A stretch of 18,226 bases of DNA from Faucicola osloensis_C (GTDB lineage Bacteria > Pseudomonadota > Gammaproteobacteria > Pseudomonadales > Moraxellaceae). The position numbers and the translations under genes are program-made. Positions 1 through 7,600 of the stretch are shown here, piece by piece; positions within the stretch are counted from its first letter, which is position 1; each line of letters opens with the position of its first letter. The stretch lies in NCBI GenBank assembly GCA_019353055.1, contig JABAHL010000023.1, positions 1-18,226 of the forward strand. The letters run 5' to 3'. The notes under the pieces were generated by a model. The model was not told the DNA's origin. It was given only the letters and a program-made list of their open reading frames with translations, and did not search any database.

Positions 1-42
1 GATGAGGTAGTCGCTGTAGAGTTCTATCATGTCTTTGTTCAT
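1..42 (-). mobile_element. IS701-like transposase, N-terminal 14 codons (partial, runs off the left edge)
   Basis: The reverse complement of positions 42 to 1 opens with ATG and reads MNKDMIELYSDYLI without a stop. I recognise this as the usual start of IS701-family (ISAba11-like) DDE transposases, which typically begin with an ELYSDYLISSF-type stretch. Only 14 residues are visible, so the family call rests on remembered similarity over a short segment. The element's end and target duplication cannot be fixed from this side; the outer end should lie between 43 and about 115. The neighbouring plus-strand operon begins only 88 bases from this start codon, so the insertion sits directly upstream of it. 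Confidence 0.55.
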
Positions 43-69
43 TTGTTTACTCTCGCTGACTGCTTTTTT

Positions 70-78
70 TGTTATGAT
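70..78 (+). promoter_or_regulatory. Candidate extended -10 promoter for the roadblock operon
   Basis: TATGAT at 73-78 is preceded by TG at 70-71, which is an extended -10 (TGnTATGAT) arrangement. No good -35 box is present at 16-18 bases. It points towards the roadblock gene with an expected start near 85. It lies between the divergent transposase start and that gene, so it may belong to the end of the insertion sequence. A short hairpin (GTAAC at 100-104 with GTTAC at 109-113) sits between it and the ribosome binding site. Confidence 0.35.
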
Positions 79-129
79 AGCGCTTTTTTAAAGGGCTGCG
101 TAACTTCAGTTACTAAAAAGGTTCTTGAT

Positions 130-492
130 ATGCGTACCGATATGTTCCAACAAATCTTAAATGACCTAAACAGCTCTTCAGCAGACGTAGAAGCTTCTGC
201 GCTGATTTCAACCGATGGTTTGATGATTGCGTCAGCCTTGCCAGCGGGCATTGATGAAGACCGTGTCGGTGCGATGTCAGCCGCGCTACTATCACTCGGT
301 GACCGTGCAGGTCGAGAACTAGCGCGTGGCAGTATCGAGCGCGTCATGGTGCAAGGCGAAAAAGGCTATGTGATTATGTCGGCATCGGGTACAGAAGCGG
401 TATTGACCATTTTGACCAAACCAAATGCCAAATTGGGTCTGGTGTTCTTGGATATGAAGCGTGCGGCTGAAGCCTTATCAAAACTTATCTAA
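130..492 (+). CDS. Roadblock/LC7 domain protein (MglB/dynein light chain-like)
   Basis: A 120-residue single-domain cytosolic protein. The open frame extends upstream to 43, but I place the start at 130 because AAAAAGG lies at 115-121 with an 8-base spacer, and MRTDMFQQIL begins the amphipathic helix typical of the fold. The Roadblock/LC7 pattern is clear: first helix (residues 1-22), ALISTDGLMIASALP strand-turn-strand (24-38), a long central helix with small residues (44-65), then VMVQGEKGYVIMSASG and a C-terminal helix to 119. Bacterial members act as dimers; some, such as MglB, regulate Ras-like GTPases, others scaffold signalling complexes. No GTPase gene is in view. It is followed after 81 bases by an Aer-like PAS gene and a PhnD-like gene on the same strand. 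The domain assignment is firm; the biological role is unknown. Confidence 0.88.
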   Translation: MRTDMFQQILNDLNSSSADVEASALISTDGLMIASALPAGIDEDRVGAMSAALLSLGDRAGRELARGSIERVMVQGEKGYVIMSASGTEAVLTILTKPNAKLGLVFLDMKRAAEALSKLI

Positions 493-573
493 AACTTACA
501 AAGAGCTTAACTTTGTCAGCCTTTCACCCATATTCGCAACCGTGACTCAATCAAAAATTTATAAGGAGAGGTA

Positions 574-1068
574 ATGAAATCTGTACAATTACCCGATATG
601 GACAAACCTGCTGGCGGTGCCACAGCGCATCGTCTGACTTACTCAGATGGCTTAAGTCGTGTCGTTTATACCACCGAAAACGAGCTACCTTATCCCGATG
701 GCAAACTTATCGTTTCACGCGTGGATTTAGATGGCATTATCACCCACGCTAATGATGCCTTTGTGGATATCAGTGGCTATAGCCGTGATGAATTAATTGG
801 CGCGCCGCATCATATTTTGCGACATCCACAAATGCCAAAAGCCGCCTTTAAAGACTTGTGGCAAACAGTCGAGGCGGGCAAAAAATGGCATGGCTATGTC
901 AAAAACTTGTGCAAAGATGGTAGCTACTACTGGGTGTATGCAACGGCTGTGCCCAATATCCGCCATGGCGAAACGGTTGGCTATACCTCGGTACGACGCA
1001 AACCATCACGCAGCAAAATCGCGCAAGCTGAAGCACTGTATCGCAAAATGCTAGAGGAGCAAGCCTAA
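574..1068 (+). CDS. Stand-alone Aer-like PAS domain sensor protein
   Basis: 164 residues with a strong ribosome binding site (AAGGAG at about 563-568). Residues about 45-145 closely follow the N-terminal PAS domain of the E. coli aerotaxis receptor Aer: THANDAFVDISGYS (57-70), RHPQMPKAAFKDLW (83-96), and YWVYATAVPN (119-128). In Aer the domain binds FAD and reports redox state. Residues equivalent to Aer N34, R57, H58 and W70 are kept (N60, R83, H84, W96), while the position of Aer D60 is glutamine (Q86). Unlike Aer there are no membrane segments, HAMP or methyl-accepting domain; the protein ends about 20 residues after the PAS domain. Its stop codon overlaps the next start by one base (TAATG), so it is translationally coupled to the PhnD-like gene. 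A redox or small-ligand sensor is the likely role; the output partner is not visible. Confidence 0.88.
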   Translation: MKSVQLPDMDKPAGGATAHRLTYSDGLSRVVYTTENELPYPDGKLIVSRVDLDGIITHANDAFVDISGYSRDELIGAPHHILRHPQMPKAAFKDLWQTVEAGKKWHGYVKNLCKDGSYYWVYATAVPNIRHGETVGYTSVRRKPSRSKIAQAEALYRKMLEEQA

Positions 1069-1814
1069 TGACAATTAATTTACTCATTGCGCCTGACTTC
1101 GCGCCTGAGCGTTTTGCAGGGTGGCATATGCTAAATACACTGCTACAAAAAAAATCCGGCATTCACATTCACTTACTGACACCCGCGTCTGCGCATGAAC
1201 AAAATGACTTAATCCAAGCGCAAAACGTGGATATTATCTATGCCAATCCTTTTGACGCAGCGGCAATGATTCGGGAGCAGGGTTATCGTGCCGTGGCTCG
1301 TCCACTGGGCAAATCTGATGAAATGGTGATTGCTGCAAAAGCCGATAGCGGCATTGTAGCACTTGATGATTTAAAAGTAGGCTGCACCATTGCCATGGCA
1401 GATAACCGTGATGTCAAATTGATCGGGCTTCGTCTGCTAGAAGCCGTGGATTTGTTAGAAACGGACATTACTTGGAAAGTTACCGAGACTTACCAAGCCG
1501 CTGCGCGTAATTTGATTAAAGGCGAAGCCGATGCGGCATTCTTTTTATCTGAAGTTTATCATAGCTTGTCACGCTTGACTTTATCGCAGATGCAGGTATT
1601 GATTGAAAGTGATTTGAGCGATATCAGCCATGTGCTACTGGTTAAAGAGAGTTTTGCCGACAGTGAGCCATTTATCGATGCCTTATTAAGCCTAAAAGAC
1701 ACGGCAGAGGGCGAACAAGTCTTACAAGAACTGGGGATGAGCGACGGTTTTGAGAAGATGACCCAAGAAGACGGCGAGTTTATGATTGATTTAATGGATA
1801 CCTTATTGGATTAA
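1068..1814 (+). CDS. PhnD-like substrate-binding-fold protein without a signal peptide
   Basis: 248 residues resembling the phosphate/phosphonate ABC transporter binding-protein family (PhnD; type 2 periplasmic binding fold). Recognisable parts are an N-terminal strand and helix (MTINLLIAPDFAPERFAGW), a VDIIYANPFDAAAMIREQGYRAVARP segment (about residues 46-71, the family's hinge and ligand loop), a LKVGCTIAMADNRD segment (about 103-116) and a GEADAAFF segment (about 152-159). There is no signal peptide or lipobox, so the protein should stay in the cytoplasm, and no permease or ATPase genes accompany it. It overlaps the preceding PAS gene by one base and is followed by a terminator. Taken together it is more likely a ligand-sensing partner of the PAS and Roadblock proteins than a transporter subunit. 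The fold is well supported; ligand and role are inference. Confidence 0.8.
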   Translation: MTINLLIAPDFAPERFAGWHMLNTLLQKKSGIHIHLLTPASAHEQNDLIQAQNVDIIYANPFDAAAMIREQGYRAVARPLGKSDEMVIAAKADSGIVALDDLKVGCTIAMADNRDVKLIGLRLLEAVDLLETDITWKVTETYQAAARNLIKGEADAAFFLSEVYHSLSRLTLSQMQVLIESDLSDISHVLLVKESFADSEPFIDALLSLKDTAEGEQVLQELGMSDGFEKMTQEDGEFMIDLMDTLLD

Positions 1815-1841
1815 TCAGTCAAGCTTGTCATCTTGCCCAAC

Positions 1842-1878
1842 AGCGCAATTCATGTTTAGATGGAGTTGCGCTTTTTTT
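1842..1878 (+). terminator. Rho-independent terminator after the roadblock-PAS-PhnD operon
   Basis: AGCGCAA at 1842-1848 pairs with TTGCGCT at 1866-1872, with extra CAT/ATG pairing inside the loop, followed by a run of T from 1872 to 1878. It lies 27 bases after the PhnD-like stop codon and closes the three-gene unit. Confidence 0.85.
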
Positions 1879-2020
1879 ATGCTGAAGCGTTTTGATTGCT
1901 ACCCAGTTTAATAGTATAGTAGGGGATAAATGCGGCAGTTTTTCACAGCGCTAGTCATTAATACCTCACCCTTGTCACATAACTTTTTATATAATTAGGC
2001 TAATTTTTTGAGGAATCAGC

Positions 2021-2653
2021 ATGTATTCATTGTCGAATCGTAATCGTAGAAAATTTCAAAAACATTGGCTTAGTTTTCGTCTCTATAGTCGACAAGTGAT
2101 TGACCAACCGATGAACATGGATATCCACACCAGTCGCATCATGGCAGCGATGGAGCTTGATGAAAAAGAGCCGTTGCAAGGTGCGTTAGCCGATATGTTT
2201 TATGGTTGTTGGTTTGACGTGCCCTATTTTGGTGACCGTATGCTCAACCAAGTCAGAGAAAAACTAACACCAACGCTGCTGCAAGGGTTTGACCAATGCG
2301 TCAATCATGGTGAGTATGTGTTTAGAGTCAGCAATCTTGCCACGCGCTGGAGCGTATTGGTATCACCTTCAATAGTCACTTATCAGCACCAGCTGCGTGT
2401 GTCCACCGATGACTCAAAAGTAGTGGCACAAACGACGATTGCTGCGTTATTAGATATCATGGAAGAAGAGGACGACCCTGAAGACCAAGCCGAGCAAATT
2501 GCCGAAATTGAAGAGGAATTCTTTAACCATTGTCTTGTTTGTCATGACCGATTGGCATTTAGCATGGTTTGGTGGGAAATGTCAAAAAACAAATGGGATT
2601 TTAATGACAAATGGCTTGAGACCAAAGAATATTTTGCCAAGCAAGCCGCTTAA
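2021..2653 (+). CDS. Hypothetical protein, 210 residues
   Basis: I do not recognise a family. The start is supported by GAGGAA at 2010-2015, 5 bases before the ATG. The N-terminus is very basic (NRNRRKFQKHW, residues 6-16) but has no hydrophobic core, so it is not a secretion signal; it could contact nucleic acid or membrane lipid. The middle is rich in aromatic residues (FYGCWFDVPYF, 60-70). A strongly acidic helix (about residues 146-168) precedes CLVCHDRLAF (171-180), and the C-terminus is tryptophan-rich (WWEMSKNKWDFNDKW, 184-198). No transmembrane segment is evident. A TATAAT hexamer at 1990-1995 could be its -10, but no matching -35 is present. It lies between the PAS/Roadblock operon and another unknown gene on the same strand. 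Coding status is supported by length, ribosome site and sensible composition. Confidence 0.8.
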   Translation: MYSLSNRNRRKFQKHWLSFRLYSRQVIDQPMNMDIHTSRIMAAMELDEKEPLQGALADMFYGCWFDVPYFGDRMLNQVREKLTPTLLQGFDQCVNHGEYVFRVSNLATRWSVLVSPSIVTYQHQLRVSTDDSKVVAQTTIAALLDIMEEEDDPEDQAEQIAEIEEEFFNHCLVCHDRLAFSMVWWEMSKNKWDFNDKWLETKEYFAKQAA

Positions 2654-2783
2654 TCTTAACCGAATCGATAATTTAGCAGCCCACCCGATAAATTAGAACC
2701 CAATCGATGAATGAGCTTTTGCATTCACCAACGCTATCATACAACATGACCTTCGCCGTCTATCAAAATTTAAGGAAAACACC

Positions 2784-3461
2784 ATGCCAGAACAAAACGA
2801 CACCTATGTGATTTTAACGCCTGCCGGGGTATTGCATGGTTTTTCAAGCGCCAATCCCTCAGAGCAGCAACTAGCCTTACAAGCGGTGCTCGCCCCTGAA
2901 GAAAGTATGACGGCGCGGGAATGGGGTGAGCGTTATAGTGATACTTGGCTAGATATGTTTATCGAAGAAGGTTGGATTGAAACCATTGAAAAGCGGGTCG
3001 TCGCTCCGCACGTGCAGCTGGATAATTTTTTAAAATATGTAGCAGCGAGTCTATCAGGTAGTCGCCGAGTCGCGATTGCATCTGATGAAGGCTTTTGTCT
3101 GGCAAAAATGGGCTTTACTCAGCAAGAAGCAGATACGCTATCGGTAGCCGCTGCCGATTTTTATGGCTTTTTAGAACGCCAACAGCAGCGCGGTTGGGCG
3201 GTACATGGCTATGGGGTGTCATTTTTTACCAGTATTGATATGTTGATGCCCAATACCAGTATTGTGTTTTTATGGATCAACAAAACGGGCTATTTTTTGA
3301 TTATCGAAGATGAGCCGCTCATCAATAACCGCGCTTTTGTGGAATTGGTGTGGGGCATTAAAGCGACGGGCGAACGTTTTGAGCAGCGTGCAAGACTGGC
3401 AGAACAATCAGACGCTAAAGAGGGTGCTGTGGCAGACGATGATACCCAAACGGTTAACTGA
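2784..3461 (+). CDS. Hypothetical protein, 225 residues, possible divergent Roadblock-like domain
   Basis: No family is recognised with certainty. The start has AAGGAAAA just upstream (about 2773-2780). Residues 40-72 (containing EWGERYSDTWLDMFIEEGWIE) are a helical, acidic, tryptophan-rich segment. Residues about 78-193 show the order expected for a Roadblock/LC7 fold: helix, VAIASDEGFCLAKMG strand-turn-strand (96-110), long alanine-rich helix (115-134), VSFFTSID strand, SIVFLWINKTGYFLIIEDE strands (159-177), and a final helix (182-195). The AIASDEGFCLA stretch mirrors ALISTDGLMIA in the protein encoded at 130-492. That comparison is by eye and is inference. The C-terminal 30 residues are acidic and probably disordered. 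No signal peptide or membrane segment is seen. The gene ends just before a strong terminator. Confidence 0.78.
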   Translation: MPEQNDTYVILTPAGVLHGFSSANPSEQQLALQAVLAPEESMTAREWGERYSDTWLDMFIEEGWIETIEKRVVAPHVQLDNFLKYVAASLSGSRRVAIASDEGFCLAKMGFTQQEADTLSVAAADFYGFLERQQQRGWAVHGYGVSFFTSIDMLMPNTSIVFLWINKTGYFLIIEDEPLINNRAFVELVWGIKATGERFEQRARLAEQSDAKEGAVADDDTQTVN

Positions 3462-3470
3462 TAGACTGTA

Positions 3471-3501
3471 AAAAACCGCTGAGAGTTAATCAGCGGTTTT
3501 T
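3471..3501. terminator. Strong terminator, probably bidirectional
   Basis: AAAAACCGCTGA (3471-3482) and TCAGCGGTTTTT (3490-3501) form a perfect 12-bp stem with a 7-base loop. The A tract on one side and T tract on the other allow it to work in both directions. It lies 10 bases past the 2784-3461 gene and 66 bases downstream of the converging fkpB gene. Confidence 0.88.
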
Positions 3502-3566
3502 ATTTTTAGGGGTTTTTTATTGAAAACTTCCATTCAACTTAAGGTCAGTTTAATGCCAGTTGAATA

Positions 3567-4061
3567 TCAGCTTAGTGTGATACCTTTACTATCTTTTGGC
3601 GTCACTCTAAAAATCTGCACTTTAAACAGTATATTTTGACCTGCCAATGGATGGTTAAAATCCACTTTGATGGCGTCTTCAGTGACGTCACTGACCACAC
3701 CCACAAGCGTGGTTTTGCCTTTGTCTTCAAATTCCATCATGGTGCCGACTTCCGGCAGATTGCCAGTCACGGCAAACTGCGCATGACTAAAAGTCTGTAC
3801 GTTGTCAGGGTTCCATTGACCAAACGCTTCATCAGGCGACAGCGATGCGGTGCGCGTGTCACCGGCTGTCAAGTTGATAAGTACCTTCTCAAACCCTTCA
3901 AGCAGACTACCATCACCCACCACCAAGCGAACAGGTTCACCACGCTCAAAAGTTGAGTCGATGACGGTGCCATTTTCTAAGCTGACCTCAAAATGCAAAT
4001 CAACGGTTGCGTCTTGACTGATGCGGGTTTGTTCGTTTGGCGTAATAATGTCATGATTCAT
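3567..4061 (-). CDS. fkpB: FKBP-type peptidyl-prolyl cis-trans isomerase, SlpA/FkpB type
   Basis: 164 residues, matching the FkpB (SlpA) family that catalyses proline isomerisation and acts as a cytosolic folding chaperone. The FKBP half-domain is visible at residues 18-80 (VDLHFEVSLENGTVIDST, then GDGSLLEGFEKVLINLTAGD). The inserted chaperone flap ('insert-in-flap') lies at about 85-130, and VDFNHPLAGQNILFKVQIFRV closes the fold (133-153). The family-typical NHPLAG is at 136-141. No signal peptide or metal-binding histidine-rich tail is present, which separates it from SlyD. It is the last gene of the ribF-ileS-lspA-fkpB block, starting 23 bases after the lspA stop. In E. coli ispH follows next; here it is absent and converging plus-strand genes begin instead. 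Confidence 0.93.
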   Translation of the reverse strand: MNHDIITPNEQTRISQDATVDLHFEVSLENGTVIDSTFERGEPVRLVVGDGSLLEGFEKVLINLTAGDTRTASLSPDEAFGQWNPDNVQTFSHAQFAVTGNLPEVGTMMEFEDKGKTTLVGVVSDVTEDAIKVDFNHPLAGQNILFKVQIFRVTPKDSKGITLS

Positions 4062-4084
4062 GCGGTTGTTTATCCATCTAAAAA

Positions 4085-4633
4085 TTAAAGGGTGTTACGC
4101 TTGGACTCTAATAAAAACGCATCGATTAAAATCAACGCAACGCCAATATTAATCGCCACATCAGCCATATTAAAAATCGGGAAATGCCACGCATCGCCAT
4201 AGTGCACATGCAAGAAGTCAATTACATAGCCCAAACGTACCCGATCAATCAAATTGCCCACCGCGCCCGCCAGCACCAATGATAAGCCCAAAGCCAATAA
4301 TTTGGCTTGTTGGGGTATTTTGCGTAGATACGCCATGATACCAAGGGAAACAGCCAGTGCCAGTCCGCTAAACAGCCATTTTTGCCAGCCGCCTTTATCT
4401 GCCAAAAAACTAAACGCCGCGCCATAGTTGTGACCAAGGGTAAAGTTAAAAATCGGCTCAATAATCGGCGTGGTTTGATACAGCTGGTAGTTGTGCTCAA
4501 AGTACAACTTGGTGAGTTGGTCGATAATCATTACCAAAACTGCAATACCATACCACATCATGGCTTTGTTGCCGTTGATGGGTGGGGTAGTGGATGAATG
4601 AGTGGCAGCAGTCGTTACCTGTGTATTAGGCAT
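4085..4633 (-). CDS. lspA: Lipoprotein signal peptidase (signal peptidase II)
   Basis: An inner-membrane aspartic protease that removes the signal peptide from diacylglyceryl-prolipoproteins. I place the start at 4633 (MPNTQVTT), giving 182 residues and an 8-base overlap with the ileS stop. An upstream ATG at 4663 would lie 38 bases inside ileS and add ten unlikely residues. Hydrophobic segments lie at about 27-45, 85-104, 110-128 and 159-175, giving the usual four-helix layout. The N-terminal 24 residues are a Thr/Ser/Asn-rich extension. Family motifs are present: GHNYGAAFS (67-75), GAVGNLIDRVRLGYVIDF (123-140) and FNMADVAIN (154-162). The catalytic aspartates should be D139 and D158, with the same 19-residue separation as D124/D143 in the Pseudomonas enzyme. 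It sits in the conserved ileS-lspA-fkpB order. Confidence 0.95.
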   Translation of the reverse strand: MPNTQVTTAATHSSTTPPINGNKAMMWYGIAVLVMIIDQLTKLYFEHNYQLYQTTPIIEPIFNFTLGHNYGAAFSFLADKGGWQKWLFSGLALAVSLGIMAYLRKIPQQAKLLALGLSLVLAGAVGNLIDRVRLGYVIDFLHVHYGDAWHFPIFNMADVAINIGVALILIDAFLLESKRNTL

Positions 4634-7600
4634 AATGACGCACCTCGCCTTGACCTTCGACATTCTCTACGCAGCGACCACAGATTTCTGGATGGGCAGG
4701 ATTGATGCCGATATCTTCGCGAATGTGCCAACAGCGGATACATTTTTCACCTGTGGCAGGCTTGACCACCACCGCAACTTGGCTGTCTTCGTCGCTATAG
4801 GTCACATCGCTTGGTTTTTCGGCGAATGGTTTTACGCTTGCTTGACTTGAGATAAACACAAATTTGAGTTCATCGCCTAATCGATTGAGTGATGCCATGA
4901 TAGTATCTGGTGCATACACGGTGACATTAGCCGATAAATTGGCGTTAATCACTTTGTCAGTGCGCGCAATTTCATAGGCTTTGTTGACAGTTTCTTTGAC
5001 ATTCAAAATCGCTTGCCAATCCGATTCGCTCATGTCATCCAATACCACTGGCGGAAATTCATACCATTCTTCGGTAAAGATGTAGCCATTGCTTGTATGC
5101 GGACCTTTTAAGATTTCCCAGGCTTCTTGTGCGGTAAATGACAAAATCGGTGCAATCCAGCGCAGTAACGCATGGGCAATATGATAAATTGCAGTTTGTG
5201 CTGAGCGGCGCGCTTCACCATTGGCTTTGGTGGTGTATTGACGATCTTTGATGATGTCTAAATAAAAACCGCCCAAATCTTGTGAACAAAAACCCACCAC
5301 CGCTTGACACACTTGGTGAAAATCCATGTTGGTATAAGATTGGCGAATATCAGCTTGTACCGCTTCAGCGCGTTTTACAATGTACTTGTCAAGGCTGACC
5401 AAATTGCTAGCATCCACCATGTCGGTCGCTGGGTCAAAGTCGTCTGTATTTGCCAGTAAAAAGCGAATGGTATTACGAATACGGCGATACATATCGGTGG
5501 TGCGCGCAAAGCCTTCAGTCGATACCGCCATCTCGTAACGGTAGTCACTTGAGCCGACCCATAGGCGCACGATATCAATGCCATATTTATTGGCAAGTTC
5601 TTGCGGCTCAAAGCCTTTGGTATTGCCTTTGGATTTTGATAATTTATAGCCTTTGGCATCTACGGTAAACCCGTGCGTCAACACTTGCTTGTACGGTGGA
5701 CGACCATAAATCGCTTCACTCACCAAAAGTGACGACTGGAACCAACCCCGATGTTGGTCAGAGCCTTCAAGGTATAAATCCGCAGGATTGGCTAAGTCAG
5801 GACGATTGGCGAGCACGGCAAAATTGGTTGACCCTGAGTCAAACCACACGTCTAGCGTATCGGTCGATTTTTGATATTCTTTAGTATCATCCCCGATAAA
5901 GTCTTCAGCCGCAGCATCAAACCATGCTTCCACACCACCTTGCTCAATCACTTGCGCGACTTTTTCCATCAGCTCAGCGGTATTTGGGTGCAAATTGCCC
6001 GTGTCTTTATGGATAAAAAAGGCAATCGGCACGCCCCAAGTACGTTGGCGGCTAATACACCAATCTGGGCGACCATGCATCATCGATTCGATGCGATTTT
6101 GTCCCCAACTTGGCGTCCATACCACCTTTGGAATATCGGTCAACGCCTGTTCACGCAGACCTTGGCTTTCCATGTTGATAAACCATTGTGGCGTTGAACG
6201 GAAAATAATCGGCGTTTTGTGTCGCCAGCAATGCGGATAGCTGTGAGTAATCACGTCATGCTTGAGCAAATGGTCACTGGCTTTGAGCGTTTCGATAATT
6301 TTTGGTTGCGCTTTATAAATATGTTCGCCGACAAAAACTTTGGCTTCAGGCAAATACACGCCGTTACCTGCGACTGGGTTTTCGGTAGGTAAGTGAAATT
6401 TTTGCCCGACCATATAGTCATCGACACCGTGCGCGGGCGCAGTATGTACCAAACCCGTACCGCTATCTGCCGTCACGTGGTCGCCTGTGATAATCGGCAC
6501 TTGGCGCTCGGCAATCAATGGATGCTGCGCTTTAAGTGCGGTTAACGCATCGCCTTTCACGGTCGCCAACACACTGTATTCTTTGGCGTTAAACACACTC
6601 ATTAAATGCGCAACTAAATTGTAAGCGACAATTAAATGGCTGATTTTCGGCTGTGGTTTTTCGCCTGCCATTTGATAAAACAAGCGCTCGCCTAAACCGT
6701 TGTCAGCGGTTTTTTGATAAGTTGCGCCAATTTTTTCTAACGCTTTGGCAGAACGCTGATTATCGGGGGCAACATGAAACCAAATCGTTTCTCGCTGCGG
6801 TTGGGCATGACTTAGCATCGCCGATTTAATTTCAGCATTGGCACCTGATCCCCAATACTCACGGGTCAAAAAGGTATAGCCAATCGCAATCGAACTTTCT
6901 TCAACATTATCATCATAAAAACGGGTCGTGCCGATAATGTCATTGGTTTTTTTATCGACAATCGCAAAGGCTTTTTGCTCAAGGGCTTTTTTGAAATACG
7001 GCTCAAATACGGCAGGTTCGTGACGTTTTTCCGGCAACATTTCCCAAATTAAGGGGTCAGATGCACTTGCCTGTAAAGCGATTTTATCGTCTTTGGTTAA
7101 ACGGCGAAGTAAATAATTAGGCGTGTCAAGAGTAGTAGGAATAGCAAATGCTTGTTTGTTAAACGTCACTTTTACCACGGAGTACTCTAGCTCAGAGCTT
7201 GCGGTAATCGCCTGATTGGCAGGCAGCGTCCAAGGCGTGGTGGTCCAAATCACCGCCTGCAAAGCGCCATCAATCGCTTTAGTCGCCGCTAACGCCTCAC
7301 GGTTGACGATATCAAAACCGACATAAATCGCATCGGATTTTTTATCTTCATATTCCACTTCCGCTTCTGCGAGCGCCGAACCACAATCCAAACACCAATT
7401 CACCGGCTTCATACCGCGAGTGATATGACCGTTTTTGTAGATTTCTGCCAATGCACGGACAGTATCAGCTTCTTGCTTGAAGTTCATGGTCAGATAAGGA
7501 TTTTCCCAGTCACCTAATACGCCCAAGCGTTTAAAGTCGACCATTTGCAGGTCAATTTGGCTTTTGGCATAGTCACGGCAAGCACCGCGAAACTCGGTTG

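Noticed and set aside
43..129. Upstream extension of the Roadblock protein by 29 residues
   Set aside because: The extension has no family similarity, overlaps likely IS and promoter sequence, and the ATG at 130 has its own ribosome binding site.
2531..2545. CLVCH (CxxCH, heme c attachment motif) in the 210-residue hypothetical protein
   Set aside because: The protein has no signal peptide or membrane segment, so it would not meet the periplasmic heme-attachment machinery; a single CxxCH occurs by chance.
4634..4663. Upstream ATG for LspA
   Set aside because: It would lengthen the overlap with ileS to 38 bases and add residues not seen in the family; the ATG at 4633 fits the usual stop-start overlap.
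4602..6240. Several plus-strand open frames of 60-110 codons opposite ileS
   Set aside because: They lie antisense to conserved IleRS motifs and lack ribosome binding sites and family resemblance.
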